This document shows, piece after piece, positions 34,501-42,011 of a DNA stretch of 64,000 nucleotides. The notes below the pieces were generated by a model. The model did no database searches and was not told the DNA's origin. It saw only the letters and a list, made by a program, of their open reading frames with translations. The number at the start of each line of letters is the position of its first letter. Positions within the stretch are counted from its first letter, which is position 1. The translations under genes were made by a program, and so were the position numbers. Source of the DNA: Taishania sp964580465 (GTDB taxonomy: Bacteria > Bacteroidota > Bacteroidia > Flavobacteriales_D > Crocinitomicaceae); the NCBI GenBank assembly GCA_964580465.1, contig CAZOKJ010000012.1, forward strand, positions 1-64,000, given 5' to 3'.

Positions 34501-34591
34501 TAAACAAAGTGCTTCCCCCAACAATCATTACCATCGCCAATAAGATGAAGGTAAATTGATAGTTTTTTATTGGATATTTAAGAAAATTCAT
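31523..34591 (-). CDS. RND efflux pump, second operon
   Basis: The 1022-residue inner-membrane pump opens MNFLKYPIKNYQFTFILLAM and has GASPNDMEQLVAKPLE, the proton-relay pair in LGLVVDDSIVVVENIERWM, and a second DD-less half with GLVALAGIEVKNTILLVDF. It belongs to the HAE1-like/MMPL superfamily but is clearly different from the 13-kb pump, for example lacking the typical AcrB start. It is the last gene of the operon regulator-channel-adaptor-pump, 2 nt after the adaptor. Substrate is unknown; drugs or organic acids are plausible. Confidence 0.93.
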   Translation of the reverse strand: MNFLKYPIKNYQFTFILLAMVMIVGGSTLFTMPRAEDPDMVAPYFPVVVVYPGASPNDMEQLVAKPLEARFSGLDKIKKLKTKIDNGLVLIVVEYDYSADYNAKYQEVLRELGSALQEDLPEGIYKAQVIEIDPTNVSILQASLVSENASKQVMNNLSNQLKTELEKVKSIKEVTIHGITEQLVRVDVNQGKLAQLKIPLSQVMDAIGSEAMNIPGGSVHAGEKTFSVKTSGNYRSIDEVKRTIISSYQGKNIVLSDVADVYFDFSPQTHLTRLNGYNCLFITAAQKKGVNISDTQDDYQKVLESFKKKLPSNVDLVVQFEQADNVQKRLRGLGLDFAIAIGLVLFTLLPLGYRASFVVMIAIPLSLAIGIIILNAFGFSLNQLSIVGFVVALGLVVDDSIVVVENIERWMREGYSRAEAAIKGTQQILFAVLGCTATLVVAFLPLMFLPEMAGQFIRSLPTSVIGSVLGSMFVALLVVPLLATFMLKPHESEEGNFILKGLQKVIHLTYAVWLDKALKKPVLTVILAAIIFIGSLLMIPKLGFQLFPSSEKPQFMVHITPPPQSNIYHSDSITRLIEADLKKVKEIKYFSSNVGKGNPRIYYNLDQASEKQDFAEIFVQLKDNVKVKDKLVIMDSLREKWNHFLGARIEVRNFEQGVPILSPVEVRLFGENMDTLRHLASKVETLLKKTKGTEDINNPSRFSKMDLKINVNREKALAFGVPTALIDRTIRMAISGLDVASFSDPDKDNSDYKIRISVPRNEYADLTILDGVFVENVQGMAMPIKQFVTVDLEESPVSIHHIDRTRVVYVNSFVKKGYSNNDVIADVENQMKKFKLPDGYHFAMGGEVESKEEAFGGFGTIVIITAFLFIAILVLEFKTLKSTLIVLSVIPLGIVGAVAALWITGNPLSFVSTIGLVALAGIEVKNTILLVDFTNQLREEGLGVTEAAEKASEIRFLPIILTTLTAIGGLLPIAWSTNPMTSPLAIVIIGGLISSTLLSRIVTPVVYKLIPPAITPKTDKEE

Positions 34592-34593
34592 TG

Positions 34594-35661
34594 TTAGTGG
34601 TTTTTAGTAACAACTTTAATAGTAGAATGTTCTCTCAAATAAGGACTTCCTGACACCACAAGGTACTTAAAATTTTCCAACCCAGAAGAAATAAGTACAA
34701 AATCTTTTTGCATTGAAGAAACAGTAACTTGAACACGTTCAACTGTTTTTTGGTCATTTGTCACAAACACATACCCTTTTCCTCTGTCTCCATCTAACAA
34801 GGAAGAATAAGGAATCGTCCATGTTTCAGGTGATTTTCCAAACATTTTCACCTTGGCGAACATACCAGAAGCGATGGGTAATTTCCCCACTTCAAAAGGT
34901 TGGACATAAACCGTAAACGTTCCTAAATTAGGATCAATTCCTTCAGATTTTCGAATAACACGCGCATGTAACTCGTCTGGAAAAGCATCTGTGGTAATCA
35001 AAGCAGAATCATTCACATGAATGGAAGCCCATTGATAGTCAGACACACCAACTTTAACCAACCAATTTCCTTTTCCAGCACCATTCATTTGAAAAACAGG
35101 CATCCCAGGTCCTATGATTTGGCCTTCATTTGCTAACTTTAACAAAATATACCCGTTTGCATTGGCATATATTTGTGAATAGCGCAAGTTAAATTGTAAC
35201 GAATTCCAATCTTGTTCCAACACATCCAACTGAGTTTTAGCATTTTGAAATTGTTCCAAGGTAGCAACACTGTCTTTGTACAATTTTTCTGCACGCTTAA
35301 AATCACGCTCAGCTTTAGCCATCGCTGCTTTAACTTGCTCGGCTTTGGCGTTCAATTCAGTCATATTTAAAGACGCAAGTAGCTGGCCTTTTTTAACCAT
35401 GTCTCCTTCTTTCACGTAAATACGCTCAATAACACCTCCATTTTTAAACGAAAGCAAGGTTTCATCATCCGTTGAAAACATACCCGTTCCTTCAATCATT
35501 GTGTTTTCTGAACCTACAGTCAAAGGAGTGATAGAAACAGGAATTTCATCCTCAATAGTTAATCCTGTATTTTCATCCGAACTACAAGCAGTTAGTGCGA
35601 ATAAAATAGCAAATGATGCTATGATAAATTGGTTATTTTTTCTTGTTTTCATGCGTTTCAA
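34594..35661 (-). CDS. RND efflux periplasmic adaptor, second operon
   Basis: The 355-residue lipoprotein has lipobox LTACSS. The start is at 35661 or the inner ATG at 35652; both lie inside the preceding channel gene. It has a first lipoyl half GGVIERIYVKEGDMVKKGQ, a helical hairpin rich in Ala, Lys and Glu, a second half YANANGYILLKLANEGQIIG, and barrel domains at the C-terminus. It links the RND pump with the TolC-like channel of the same operon. Confidence 0.9.
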   Translation of the reverse strand: MKRMKTRKNNQFIIASFAILFALTACSSDENTGLTIEDEIPVSITPLTVGSENTMIEGTGMFSTDDETLLSFKNGGVIERIYVKEGDMVKKGQLLASLNMTELNAKAEQVKAAMAKAERDFKRAEKLYKDSVATLEQFQNAKTQLDVLEQDWNSLQFNLRYSQIYANANGYILLKLANEGQIIGPGMPVFQMNGAGKGNWLVKVGVSDYQWASIHVNDSALITTDAFPDELHARVIRKSEGIDPNLGTFTVYVQPFEVGKLPIASGMFAKVKMFGKSPETWTIPYSSLLDGDRGKGYVFVTNDQKTVERVQVTVSSMQKDFVLISSGLENFKYLVVSGSPYLREHSTIKVVTKNH

Positions 35662-37057
35662 ATGATGGTAATTGATATTTTGCTGTTTCTCTTTCTAATT
35701 TTGCCAATGCAGAAAGCAATTGATAATAATTGACATTGACTGCAATTTGAGCAGATGACAATTGCGTGCGTGCATCTACCGTTTCAATATAAGTATTTAC
35801 TCCTGCTTCGTATCCTTTTGCAATCAAACGGTGATACGTTTCTGCCATTTCTAATTGCTTCAAAGAAGCCTCATAATTTGTTTGCTCCGTTAAAACCGTA
35901 TTGTATGCAGCATTTACGGCAACCTCTAATTTACGCTCAACATCTTCCTTTTGCAACTTCGCAATTTCAATGTCATTTTTTGCTCGCTGAATGTCGTAAT
36001 GCGTTTTTGTGCCGTTAAAAATAGGAATGGTCAATTGCAACCCAACCATGTAGTAAAACGATTCTTTGTTCATGCGCATCTTTTCAGCTTGTGATCCTAC
36101 ATCAGCAAAACCACTCAGTTTTGGCACAAAAACTTGCTTGTTCATATTGACCAAATCTTGGCGCAATGCAATAACTTGATCCAAGGTCTTTAATTCTTCT
36201 CTTTCTTGAGCGTTTACAACAGATTTATCCAAGAAAGGAATAATTGTTTCATTTTCTAAGACGATGATTTCACTGTTTAAATCGCGATTTAACAAAGCAT
36301 TAAAGTAATGTTTCAATGAATTCGCTTGCAATTCAGCTGCTCTCAATTTAGATTGAAGTTGCTCAATCTCCGTTTCAGAACGCAGCACGTACGCATAAAC
36401 TCCTTTTCCTGCTTCTACTAGCTTTTCATTGATACGTTTACTTTCTTCGGCCAAAACAATCGCGTTTTGATGAATTTTCATCACTTTTTGAACACTCAAA
36501 TAGTTGTAATAACTCGTTTTAATTTCTTTCACCAACTCACGAGCAAAAATCTCCACCTCATTTTCAGAAATTTGCATTTGTTTTTGTTGAATGCGATTGT
36601 TGTGAATAATATCCATATTTAAAATAGGAACAGCCAAACGAATTCTTGCATCGTAATAATTTTTAGGTAAGAAATTAATCTTTTCATTTTGCAATAAATC
36701 GATTGAATTGGGTCCCAAAAACTGATTAATCATCGACAAAAAAGGATTGATATAATCTCCCACTGGAATTTCATAACTTCTACCTCCTTCAGCAGTTGTA
36801 TAAATTCCTTCAAAATTCAGTGTTGGAATGTAATTGGCTTTAGCTTTCTTCAAAGCATACATTGCATTTTCCAAGGACAAATTACGCTGTTTAATTAAAC
36901 TATTGCTTTGTAATCCTTGATTAATATAATCTTCCAGCACATCCTGTTGGCTCCATACAGTGTTAACTGCAAGCAATAATGCCAGCAACATCATTCCTTT
37001 CTGTTTCAAATCTGTCAACCAAACAGTTCTTTTTCGCATTAAATGTCTATTTATCAT
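35633..37057 (-). CDS. TolC-family outer-membrane channel, second operon
   Basis: The 474-residue protein has an N-terminal signal sequence after a basic start (hydrophobic MMLLALLLAVNTVWS, cut after SQQ or nearby). The mature part has two outer-membrane efflux repeats with long helical segments (ISENEVEIFARELVKEIKTS, KEDVERKLEVAVNAAYN). Unlike the 16-kb channel it is not a lipoprotein. It overlaps the TetR gene upstream by 11 nt and the adaptor gene downstream by 29 nt, so the whole operon is tightly packed. Confidence 0.88.
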   Translation of the reverse strand: MINRHLMRKRTVWLTDLKQKGMMLLALLLAVNTVWSQQDVLEDYINQGLQSNSLIKQRNLSLENAMYALKKAKANYIPTLNFEGIYTTAEGGRSYEIPVGDYINPFLSMINQFLGPNSIDLLQNEKINFLPKNYYDARIRLAVPILNMDIIHNNRIQQKQMQISENEVEIFARELVKEIKTSYYNYLSVQKVMKIHQNAIVLAEESKRINEKLVEAGKGVYAYVLRSETEIEQLQSKLRAAELQANSLKHYFNALLNRDLNSEIIVLENETIIPFLDKSVVNAQEREELKTLDQVIALRQDLVNMNKQVFVPKLSGFADVGSQAEKMRMNKESFYYMVGLQLTIPIFNGTKTHYDIQRAKNDIEIAKLQKEDVERKLEVAVNAAYNTVLTEQTNYEASLKQLEMAETYHRLIAKGYEAGVNTYIETVDARTQLSSAQIAVNVNYYQLLSALAKLERETAKYQLPSFETHENKKK

Positions 37058-37703
37058 GTTTTAAACTATTTGTACGTTCTATAAATTCAACATAAGTTTT
37101 AAAAGCCTGTTCTAATAATTCATCTGACGAAGCTGATGTAAAATTTTCTTGTGCTATTTTTTGTAAACGAGTGGTAATGTGCAACGAGCACAATCCATGC
37201 ACCATACCCCAAGCTTGTAAGGCAATGTAATTCGGATCTTTCGTGTAAAAATACCCTTCTGATTGGCATTCTTTAATGGTATTAACTATAAAACCAAACA
37301 CTTGTCGACCGCCCTCCCAAATTTCTTCGTTGGAATCGTTATCCAAAAACTGCATCGGTTCTTTTAGAACAAACATGAGTTCATAAAAATCGGGGTTTTC
37401 TTTCGCAAAATTCAAATAAGAACGCCCTAATGCTTTTAATCGCTCAAAAGGAGCCTCAACCATACTTAACGTCGTTAAGTTGTTTTTCAAAATGGCAAAT
37501 CCTTCTTGGTGTAAATCGTAAACAATATCTGATTTATCCTTGTAGTACAAGTAAATAGTTGTTGGACTATACCCTATTTCTGTAGCAATATTACGAACAG
37601 AAGTTGCTTGAAATCCTTTTTCCAAAAACAATTTCTTTGCTGCATTTAAAATCAGCAACTTAACATCTTCTTTACGCTTATTTTTTGCTTCCAATGCTTT
37701 CAT
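37047..37703 (-). CDS. TetR/AcrR-family regulator of the second efflux operon
   Basis: The 218-residue protein has an N-terminal helix-turn-helix domain: ILNAAKKLFLEKGFQATSVR, NIATEIGYSPTTIYLYYKDK. The C-terminal ligand domain contains Trp- and Tyr-rich helices and PF13305-like features (FAKENPDFYELMFVLKEPM). It is the first gene of the operon and overlaps the channel gene. An inverted repeat 25 nt upstream of its start (37728-37740) is the likely operator. Confidence 0.9.
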   Translation of the reverse strand: MKALEAKNKRKEDVKLLILNAAKKLFLEKGFQATSVRNIATEIGYSPTTIYLYYKDKSDIVYDLHQEGFAILKNNLTTLSMVEAPFERLKALGRSYLNFAKENPDFYELMFVLKEPMQFLDNDSNEEIWEGGRQVFGFIVNTIKECQSEGYFYTKDPNYIALQAWGMVHGLCSLHITTRLQKIAQENFTSASSDELLEQAFKTYVEFIERTNSLKHDK

Positions 37704-37727
37704 AGTACAAAGGTAGGTATTTTTTAG

Positions 37728-37740
37728 TTAACAGTGTTAA
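37728..37740 (-). promoter_or_regulatory. putative TetR operator of the second efflux operon
   Basis: TTAACA-G-TGTTAA is a perfect 6-bp inverted repeat with a one-base centre, 25 nt upstream of the tetR ATG at 37703. Size and place fit an autorepression site. It differs from TTGACA-CTTT-TGTCAA at the first efflux operon. Confidence 0.5.
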
Positions 37741-37859
37741 GTTGTGAAAAATAATTTTAAATATCGTTTTAAAACGAATAAAAAATCATGCATATTCGCA
37801 ACTTTCGCCAAGAAATTATTTTAAAGATTATTCAGCAGAGACAAAATCCTTCCAATAAA

Positions 37860-37990
37860 ATTTCTCCGATAAATCGTCGAAATGACGGGAGTGTAGTGAT
37901 TTGGAAGATAGGTGTGAGCGTAGCTCGCGCCTATCCTCTTCAACATCATTATAATGTCGTCATTCCGATGACGAAGTCGAGGAATCTTAT
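37860..37990. repeat. REP-like intergenic element with two hairpins
   Basis: The gap 37704-38046 contains no gene. A 13-bp stem with a three-base loop lies at 37907-37935 (arms GATAGGTGTGAGC and GCTCGCGCCTATC, two G-U pairs). A second, TCGTCAT-TCCG-ATGACGA, lies at 37957-37974, followed by AGTCGAGGAATCTTA. The ACGAAGTCGAGGAATC motif is a recurrent intergenic sequence in Bacteroidota and resembles the 43-bp insert in the tRNA-Ser repeats. It is richer in G and C than its flanks. No REP-associated transposase gene is seen in the window. Confidence 0.6.
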
Positions 37991-38046
37991 TATTCATCTA
38001 TCAATACCATGATTCGGGGAAAGAAACGGATAAGCATTTAAGAAAT

Positions 38047-38682
38047 TTAGAGCAATTGCTCTAAACTCAGCTTTTCAAAAGGTAAAGAAGTATGTTTGCT
38101 TCGTTGAACGATTAATCGTGCTAGTATTTCAACCTGAATTGGTTTATATTTTTTAGGAATCCAGTTATACTTATCCAGCCATACCATCCATTTCGCCATG
38201 ATTACTTCTCCTTTTCGAGTAGAATTTGGACGCACTAGCATACTTGGTTGAACAATTTGAATGTGTTTAAAAGGCAGCTGAGTAATCGCTTCTTCCAACT
38301 TACCTTTCATTTTTGAATAAAAGATACTACTTTTTGCATTAGCATTGATGGCAGAAAGGAGTACAAACGTTTTTACCTTATTTTCAGCACAAAGGGAAGC
38401 AAATTTGTATTGATAGTCATAATCGACTTTCCATTGCGATTCTTTACTTCCAGCATCTTTTAAAGTGGTACCTAAACAAGAAAAAGCAACATCACCCACC
38501 AGCCGATTTTTGTAATCTTGTAAATAATCAAAATCAACAACTAGCTCGGTTAATTTAGGCGTTGGTGTAAATGATGGTCGTCGAACAAGCACAGTAATTT
38601 CATCAAAGAATGGGTCGTTCAACAATTCTTCAACAACAAATCGCCCAGTTGCTCCCGTTGCTCCAATGACGATTGCTTTCAT
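38047..38682 (-). CDS. NAD(P)-binding Rossmann-fold oxidoreductase (atypical SDR)
   Basis: The 211-residue protein opens MKAIVIGATGATGRFVVEEL with the dinucleotide-binding GATGATG loop, then VLVRRPS and FVLLSAINANAKSSIFYSKMKGKLE. It resembles the HTATIP2/NmrA-like group of atypical short-chain dehydrogenases found next to nucleoside-diphosphate-sugar epimerases. The S-x-x-x-Y-x-K pattern is present as S(339)...YSKMK-like, so catalysis is possible, but a regulatory role is also possible. Its start overlaps the stop of the DUF423 gene by 1 nt, so they form an operon. Confidence 0.8.
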   Translation of the reverse strand: MKAIVIGATGATGRFVVEELLNDPFFDEITVLVRRPSFTPTPKLTELVVDFDYLQDYKNRLVGDVAFSCLGTTLKDAGSKESQWKVDYDYQYKFASLCAENKVKTFVLLSAINANAKSSIFYSKMKGKLEEAITQLPFKHIQIVQPSMLVRPNSTRKGEVIMAKWMVWLDKYNWIPKKYKPIQVEILARLIVQRSKHTSLPFEKLSLEQLL

Positions 38683-39065
38683 TACTTACTTTTCATCAAT
38701 TTAACAGCTAAAGTAATCCAAGCAGTAATCATCAACACTCCTCCTAGTGGCGTAATTGGACCTAAAAAAGACAATTTTACTCCTAAATAATCTTGTAAAC
38801 TCAAGAAATAAATGGAAATAGAAAACAACAACATTCCTGTTAACATCATTACAAAAACCGATTTCAAAGAAAACAAAAACTTATCAGCATTCAGCCCTAA
38901 CATCAACATTCCAAATGCAGTGTAAAATTGATAACGAACACCTTTGTCAAAACTTACTACTTTTTCAGGTTCTACGATGTTTTTCAACCCATGCGCACCA
39001 AAAGCACCCAACATAATTGCTATTGCAATCAACACAACAGCTGTTATTACCATTTTCTTATTCAT
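38682..39065 (-). CDS. DUF423 family membrane protein
   Basis: The 127-residue inner-membrane protein has four helices and the family motif LGAFGAHGLKN (residues about 20-30), then VRYQFYTAFGMLML. It is the YgdD/YwdK family, of unknown function. In this operon it precedes an atypical SDR with a 1-nt overlap. No regulator or metabolic context defines its role. Confidence 0.9.
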   Translation of the reverse strand: MNKKMVITAVVLIAIAIMLGAFGAHGLKNIVEPEKVVSFDKGVRYQFYTAFGMLMLGLNADKFLFSLKSVFVMMLTGMLLFSISIYFLSLQDYLGVKLSFLGPITPLGGVLMITAWITLAVKLMKSK

Positions 39066-39177
39066 GTTCTTGTTAATTTTACTTCAAAAATAAGGAAAAA
39101 AAGTGTACATTTGAATAAAACTTAACTTATATCCTCAGAAAAGTTGCATTTATTAATTGAATTCAAGTAAATAAAAT

Positions 39178-39477
39178 ATGGACAAGACAATAAAATTAAT
39201 TTTAGCAATTCTCCTTTTCTTATGTTTAGCAAAAATGCCTTATGGTTATTATCAATTTGTTAGACTTGCTGGATTAGTTGGTTTTTCAGTTTTGGCTTAT
39301 CAAGCAAAGGAAGAAAACAAGCAAACAGAAATGGTCATTTACGGTGCGCTTGCGTTATTGTTCCAACCTTTTTATAAGATCGCTTTGGGAAGAGAATTAT
39401 GGAATATAGTTGATGTGCTTGTTGGAGTTGGCCTATTGTTGTCACTTATTAAAAAGTCAGCAAAACCCAATACTTAA
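39178..39477 (+). CDS. small membrane protein (DUF6804-like)
   Basis: The 99-residue protein has four predicted helices or re-entrant segments (LILAILLFLCLAKM, GLVGFSVLAY, MVIYGALALLFQPFYKIAL, VDVLVGVGLLLSLI). The PYGYYQFVRLAG and LFQPFYKIALGRELWN segments are typical of short proteins labelled DUF6804 in Bacteroidota. Function unknown. Its stop lies 2 nt from the stop of the convergent deacetylase gene. TACATTTG at 39106-39113 may be its -7 box. Confidence 0.75.
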   Translation: MDKTIKLILAILLFLCLAKMPYGYYQFVRLAGLVGFSVLAYQAKEENKQTEMVIYGALALLFQPFYKIALGRELWNIVDVLVGVGLLLSLIKKSAKPNT

Positions 39478-39479
39478 AT

Positions 39480-40769
39480 TCATTCTCCTTTCCCCAAGTT
39501 TAGTGAAAATTCTAACACTTCAGACCAACCATTCCATTTTCCATAATCGCCAATGGTTTCGTTGTGCCAAAGAAAAAAGAAATCACCTCCAAACTGCTTG
39601 GCTTCGTCGTACAATCCTTGAATGGCTTTTTTACTTTCTGCGATTGACCATTTTTTATATTCGAGCAAACTACCATCCATGTACGCAAAAGGATGAATAA
39701 TCAATGATGTGGTGCTATTTTTGGTCAAATCAAACCAAGGGAAAGCTGTGAGTGTTCCTGCTCTAAAACCAACCTCGGAAGCGTAACCCATTGTATAATC
39801 GTGTTGCACTCCAACTCCTAACAGTTGTTGATAAGTCATTGGCAATTGTAACTTCAAAAAATGCTGTCGTGAATGAAGTGTCGGACTTCCTGTAATCGTT
39901 TGCAAACGCCCAACCTCCTCTTTAATCAAATGAGGCAATTCATTAGAAGCATAACTTGGATGTATTCCAACGGTACATTTTTGAGCAATTTTTCGTATTA
40001 ATTGTCGATGTCGTTCATCCGTATAAGAGATATTTCTGTCATATTGTGCGTAATTTCCTAACAACCAAAAAACAACCACTTCATGTGATTGTGCTATTTC
40101 CAACATATGTTCAAAAGTATCATAAGGATCTTTTATCATCCCTGAAATAACCTCTCTACGCTCCTTCAAGCGATATTTTTTAGCATTTACAACATCTTTA
40201 GCCGTGGCCAACCATCTACGCGCCCCTTCTTTCCACAAATAAGCATACGTATTATCAATGTCAAAAGTTGGTCGCACTACTAACTGTTTCGGTTGAAAAG
40301 GAACAGTAAGCACACCTTCTTGGTGCAACCAATTTATCAGCGCTCGAACCCAACGCTCACATACCATTTTGTTTAGCCATCCCCATTGATAAAGAAAACT
40401 ACTTCTTGGATGAAAACGATTGTGTTCATCACGTGAAGCTTCACTGGTATATTCTTCCATGCGAGAAAGCACATAAAAAATAGCAGCAAATGGATCTGTA
40501 ATTCCATTAAAAGAAATACACTCCTCACCTTCAAACGAAGAACGTTGCAATTCGTGCTTAACAACACTTTCTTCAAACAACAACGAACTTGGTCGCAATT
40601 GAGTAACTCCTTCAAAGTAGTGGTCTGAATAATTAAATTTAGCTCCATTTAATTGTTGAAAATAAAAAGGATCGTTAATTAATTCATATTCAATACCATT
40701 CAACTTAAAGACAAAGTCAAAAGCATAAATACAACGTTCCGATAATTGATCAACAAAAATGGTTAACAT
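39480..40769 (-). CDS. polysaccharide deacetylase-like protein
   Basis: The 429-residue protein lacks a signal peptide. The N-terminal 150 residues look like the DUF7033 type found ahead of Bacteroidota deacetylase domains. The catalytic part begins PTFDIDNTYAY, with the metal-binding D-x-D of the NodB fold, then FWLLGNYAQYDRNISY and VGIHPSYASNELPHLI with the H-x-S-Y metal site. Near the end FFFLWHNETIGDYGKW carries the catalytic His. It probably removes acyl groups from a cell-surface or nucleotide-linked amino sugar. It lies 2 nt after wecB, so the pair likely act in one glycan pathway. Confidence 0.82.
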   Translation of the reverse strand: MLTIFVDQLSERCIYAFDFVFKLNGIEYELINDPFYFQQLNGAKFNYSDHYFEGVTQLRPSSLLFEESVVKHELQRSSFEGEECISFNGITDPFAAIFYVLSRMEEYTSEASRDEHNRFHPRSSFLYQWGWLNKMVCERWVRALINWLHQEGVLTVPFQPKQLVVRPTFDIDNTYAYLWKEGARRWLATAKDVVNAKKYRLKERREVISGMIKDPYDTFEHMLEIAQSHEVVVFWLLGNYAQYDRNISYTDERHRQLIRKIAQKCTVGIHPSYASNELPHLIKEEVGRLQTITGSPTLHSRQHFLKLQLPMTYQQLLGVGVQHDYTMGYASEVGFRAGTLTAFPWFDLTKNSTTSLIIHPFAYMDGSLLEYKKWSIAESKKAIQGLYDEAKQFGGDFFFLWHNETIGDYGKWNGWSEVLEFSLNLGKGE

Positions 40770-40771
40770 GA

Positions 40772-41923
40772 TTACAAATAAGCTAAAATTTGTTCACAAA
40801 TAAATGTTGCAGCTTTACCGTCTCCATAAAATGGAGGATAGGTAAAATCTGTTTTTCCATTTAGACTATGAAAGGCTAAAACTATTTTATCTTTATCAGC
40901 ATCTGCCAGCAAAGCATTGCCATTTTCAACAATTTCCACCCATTCTGTTTGAGGTCTTAAAATTACACATGGTGTTTGAAAGAAATAAGCTTCTTTTTGC
41001 AATCCTCCACTATCCGTCACAATCACGGCTGCATGTTTTTCCAAAGCAATGACATCTAAAAACCCAACAGGATCAATTATTTTAACCTTTGAATTAGCCT
41101 CTAACGCAGATAAAACAGTTGGGTCAACCGCTTGAATCTTTTGCTTTGTTCTAGGGTGCAATGGCAGCACAATGGTATATCCCGTTTCTTGTTGAATGGT
41201 CATCAATGCAGTTAGGATATTGGTTAAATTAGCAGGAACATCCGTATTTGCATCGCGGTGAATGGTACAAAGTACAAACTGTTTTTTTTCTAAGTTTAAA
41301 TCATGTAAAATTGTTGACTTTTCATCTGAAACAGTAGAAAAATGCAAACTATTATCATACATTACATCCCCACAGTGAAACACAGCAGGATTATCCATAC
41401 TCACATTTTCTGGCAATTTTGTTGAAAAACCTTCTCGTTCTAAATTAGTCAAACCTATTGAAGTTGGCGTGAACAACAATGTACTCATGTGATCACACGC
41501 AATACGGTTCAGCTCCTCGGGCATTGCTTTATTAAAACTTCTCAATCCAGCCTCGATGTGCACAACAGGAATGTGCAATTTTGCAGCAGCCAACGCGCCA
41601 GCAATGGTAGAGTTAGTATCACCATAAACCACTACAGCATCAGGCTGTTCTTGCACAAACAACGCTTCCAATCCTTCTAACATTTTACCTGTTTGAGCAC
41701 CATGTGAGCCGCTACCAACGTTTAAATTATAGCTTGGTTGTGGGATAGACAATTCATCAAAAAACAAGGCAGACATGTTGTCATCATAATGCTGTCCGGT
41801 GTGGATTATAATTTCTTTCAATTGTCTAGAAAACTGTGTATTTATCGCTCTACTCAAAGCTGAAGCTTTAATGATTTGAGGACGAGCTCCAATGATTGTT
41901 AGAATTTTTTTTTGAGGTGTCAA
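40772..41923 (-). CDS. wecB: UDP-N-acetylglucosamine 2-epimerase (non-hydrolysing)
   Basis: The 383-residue cytoplasmic enzyme interconverts UDP-GlcNAc and UDP-ManNAc for surface polysaccharide synthesis. Motifs are IGARPQIIKASAL, HTGQHYDDNMSALFFDEL, VYGDTNSTIAGALAA, HIEAGLRSFNKAMPEELNR, TIHRDANTD and VTDSGGLQKEAYFF, all normal for WecB. It stands first in an operon with the deacetylase-like gene and diverges from the phosphatase gene at 42012. Other polysaccharide genes are not present in the window. Confidence 0.95.
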   Translation of the reverse strand: MTPQKKILTIIGARPQIIKASALSRAINTQFSRQLKEIIIHTGQHYDDNMSALFFDELSIPQPSYNLNVGSGSHGAQTGKMLEGLEALFVQEQPDAVVVYGDTNSTIAGALAAAKLHIPVVHIEAGLRSFNKAMPEELNRIACDHMSTLLFTPTSIGLTNLEREGFSTKLPENVSMDNPAVFHCGDVMYDNSLHFSTVSDEKSTILHDLNLEKKQFVLCTIHRDANTDVPANLTNILTALMTIQQETGYTIVLPLHPRTKQKIQAVDPTVLSALEANSKVKIIDPVGFLDVIALEKHAAVIVTDSGGLQKEAYFFQTPCVILRPQTEWVEIVENGNALLADADKDKIVLAFHSLNGKTDFTYPPFYGDGKAATFICEQILAYL

Positions 41924-42011
41924 TTTATCCTATTTTTAGCGTTTTCACTCTTTGTTTAAAACAAATTTAATAAAATTCGCTTAAAACAATAAAAAAGTTT
42001 ACTTTTACACT

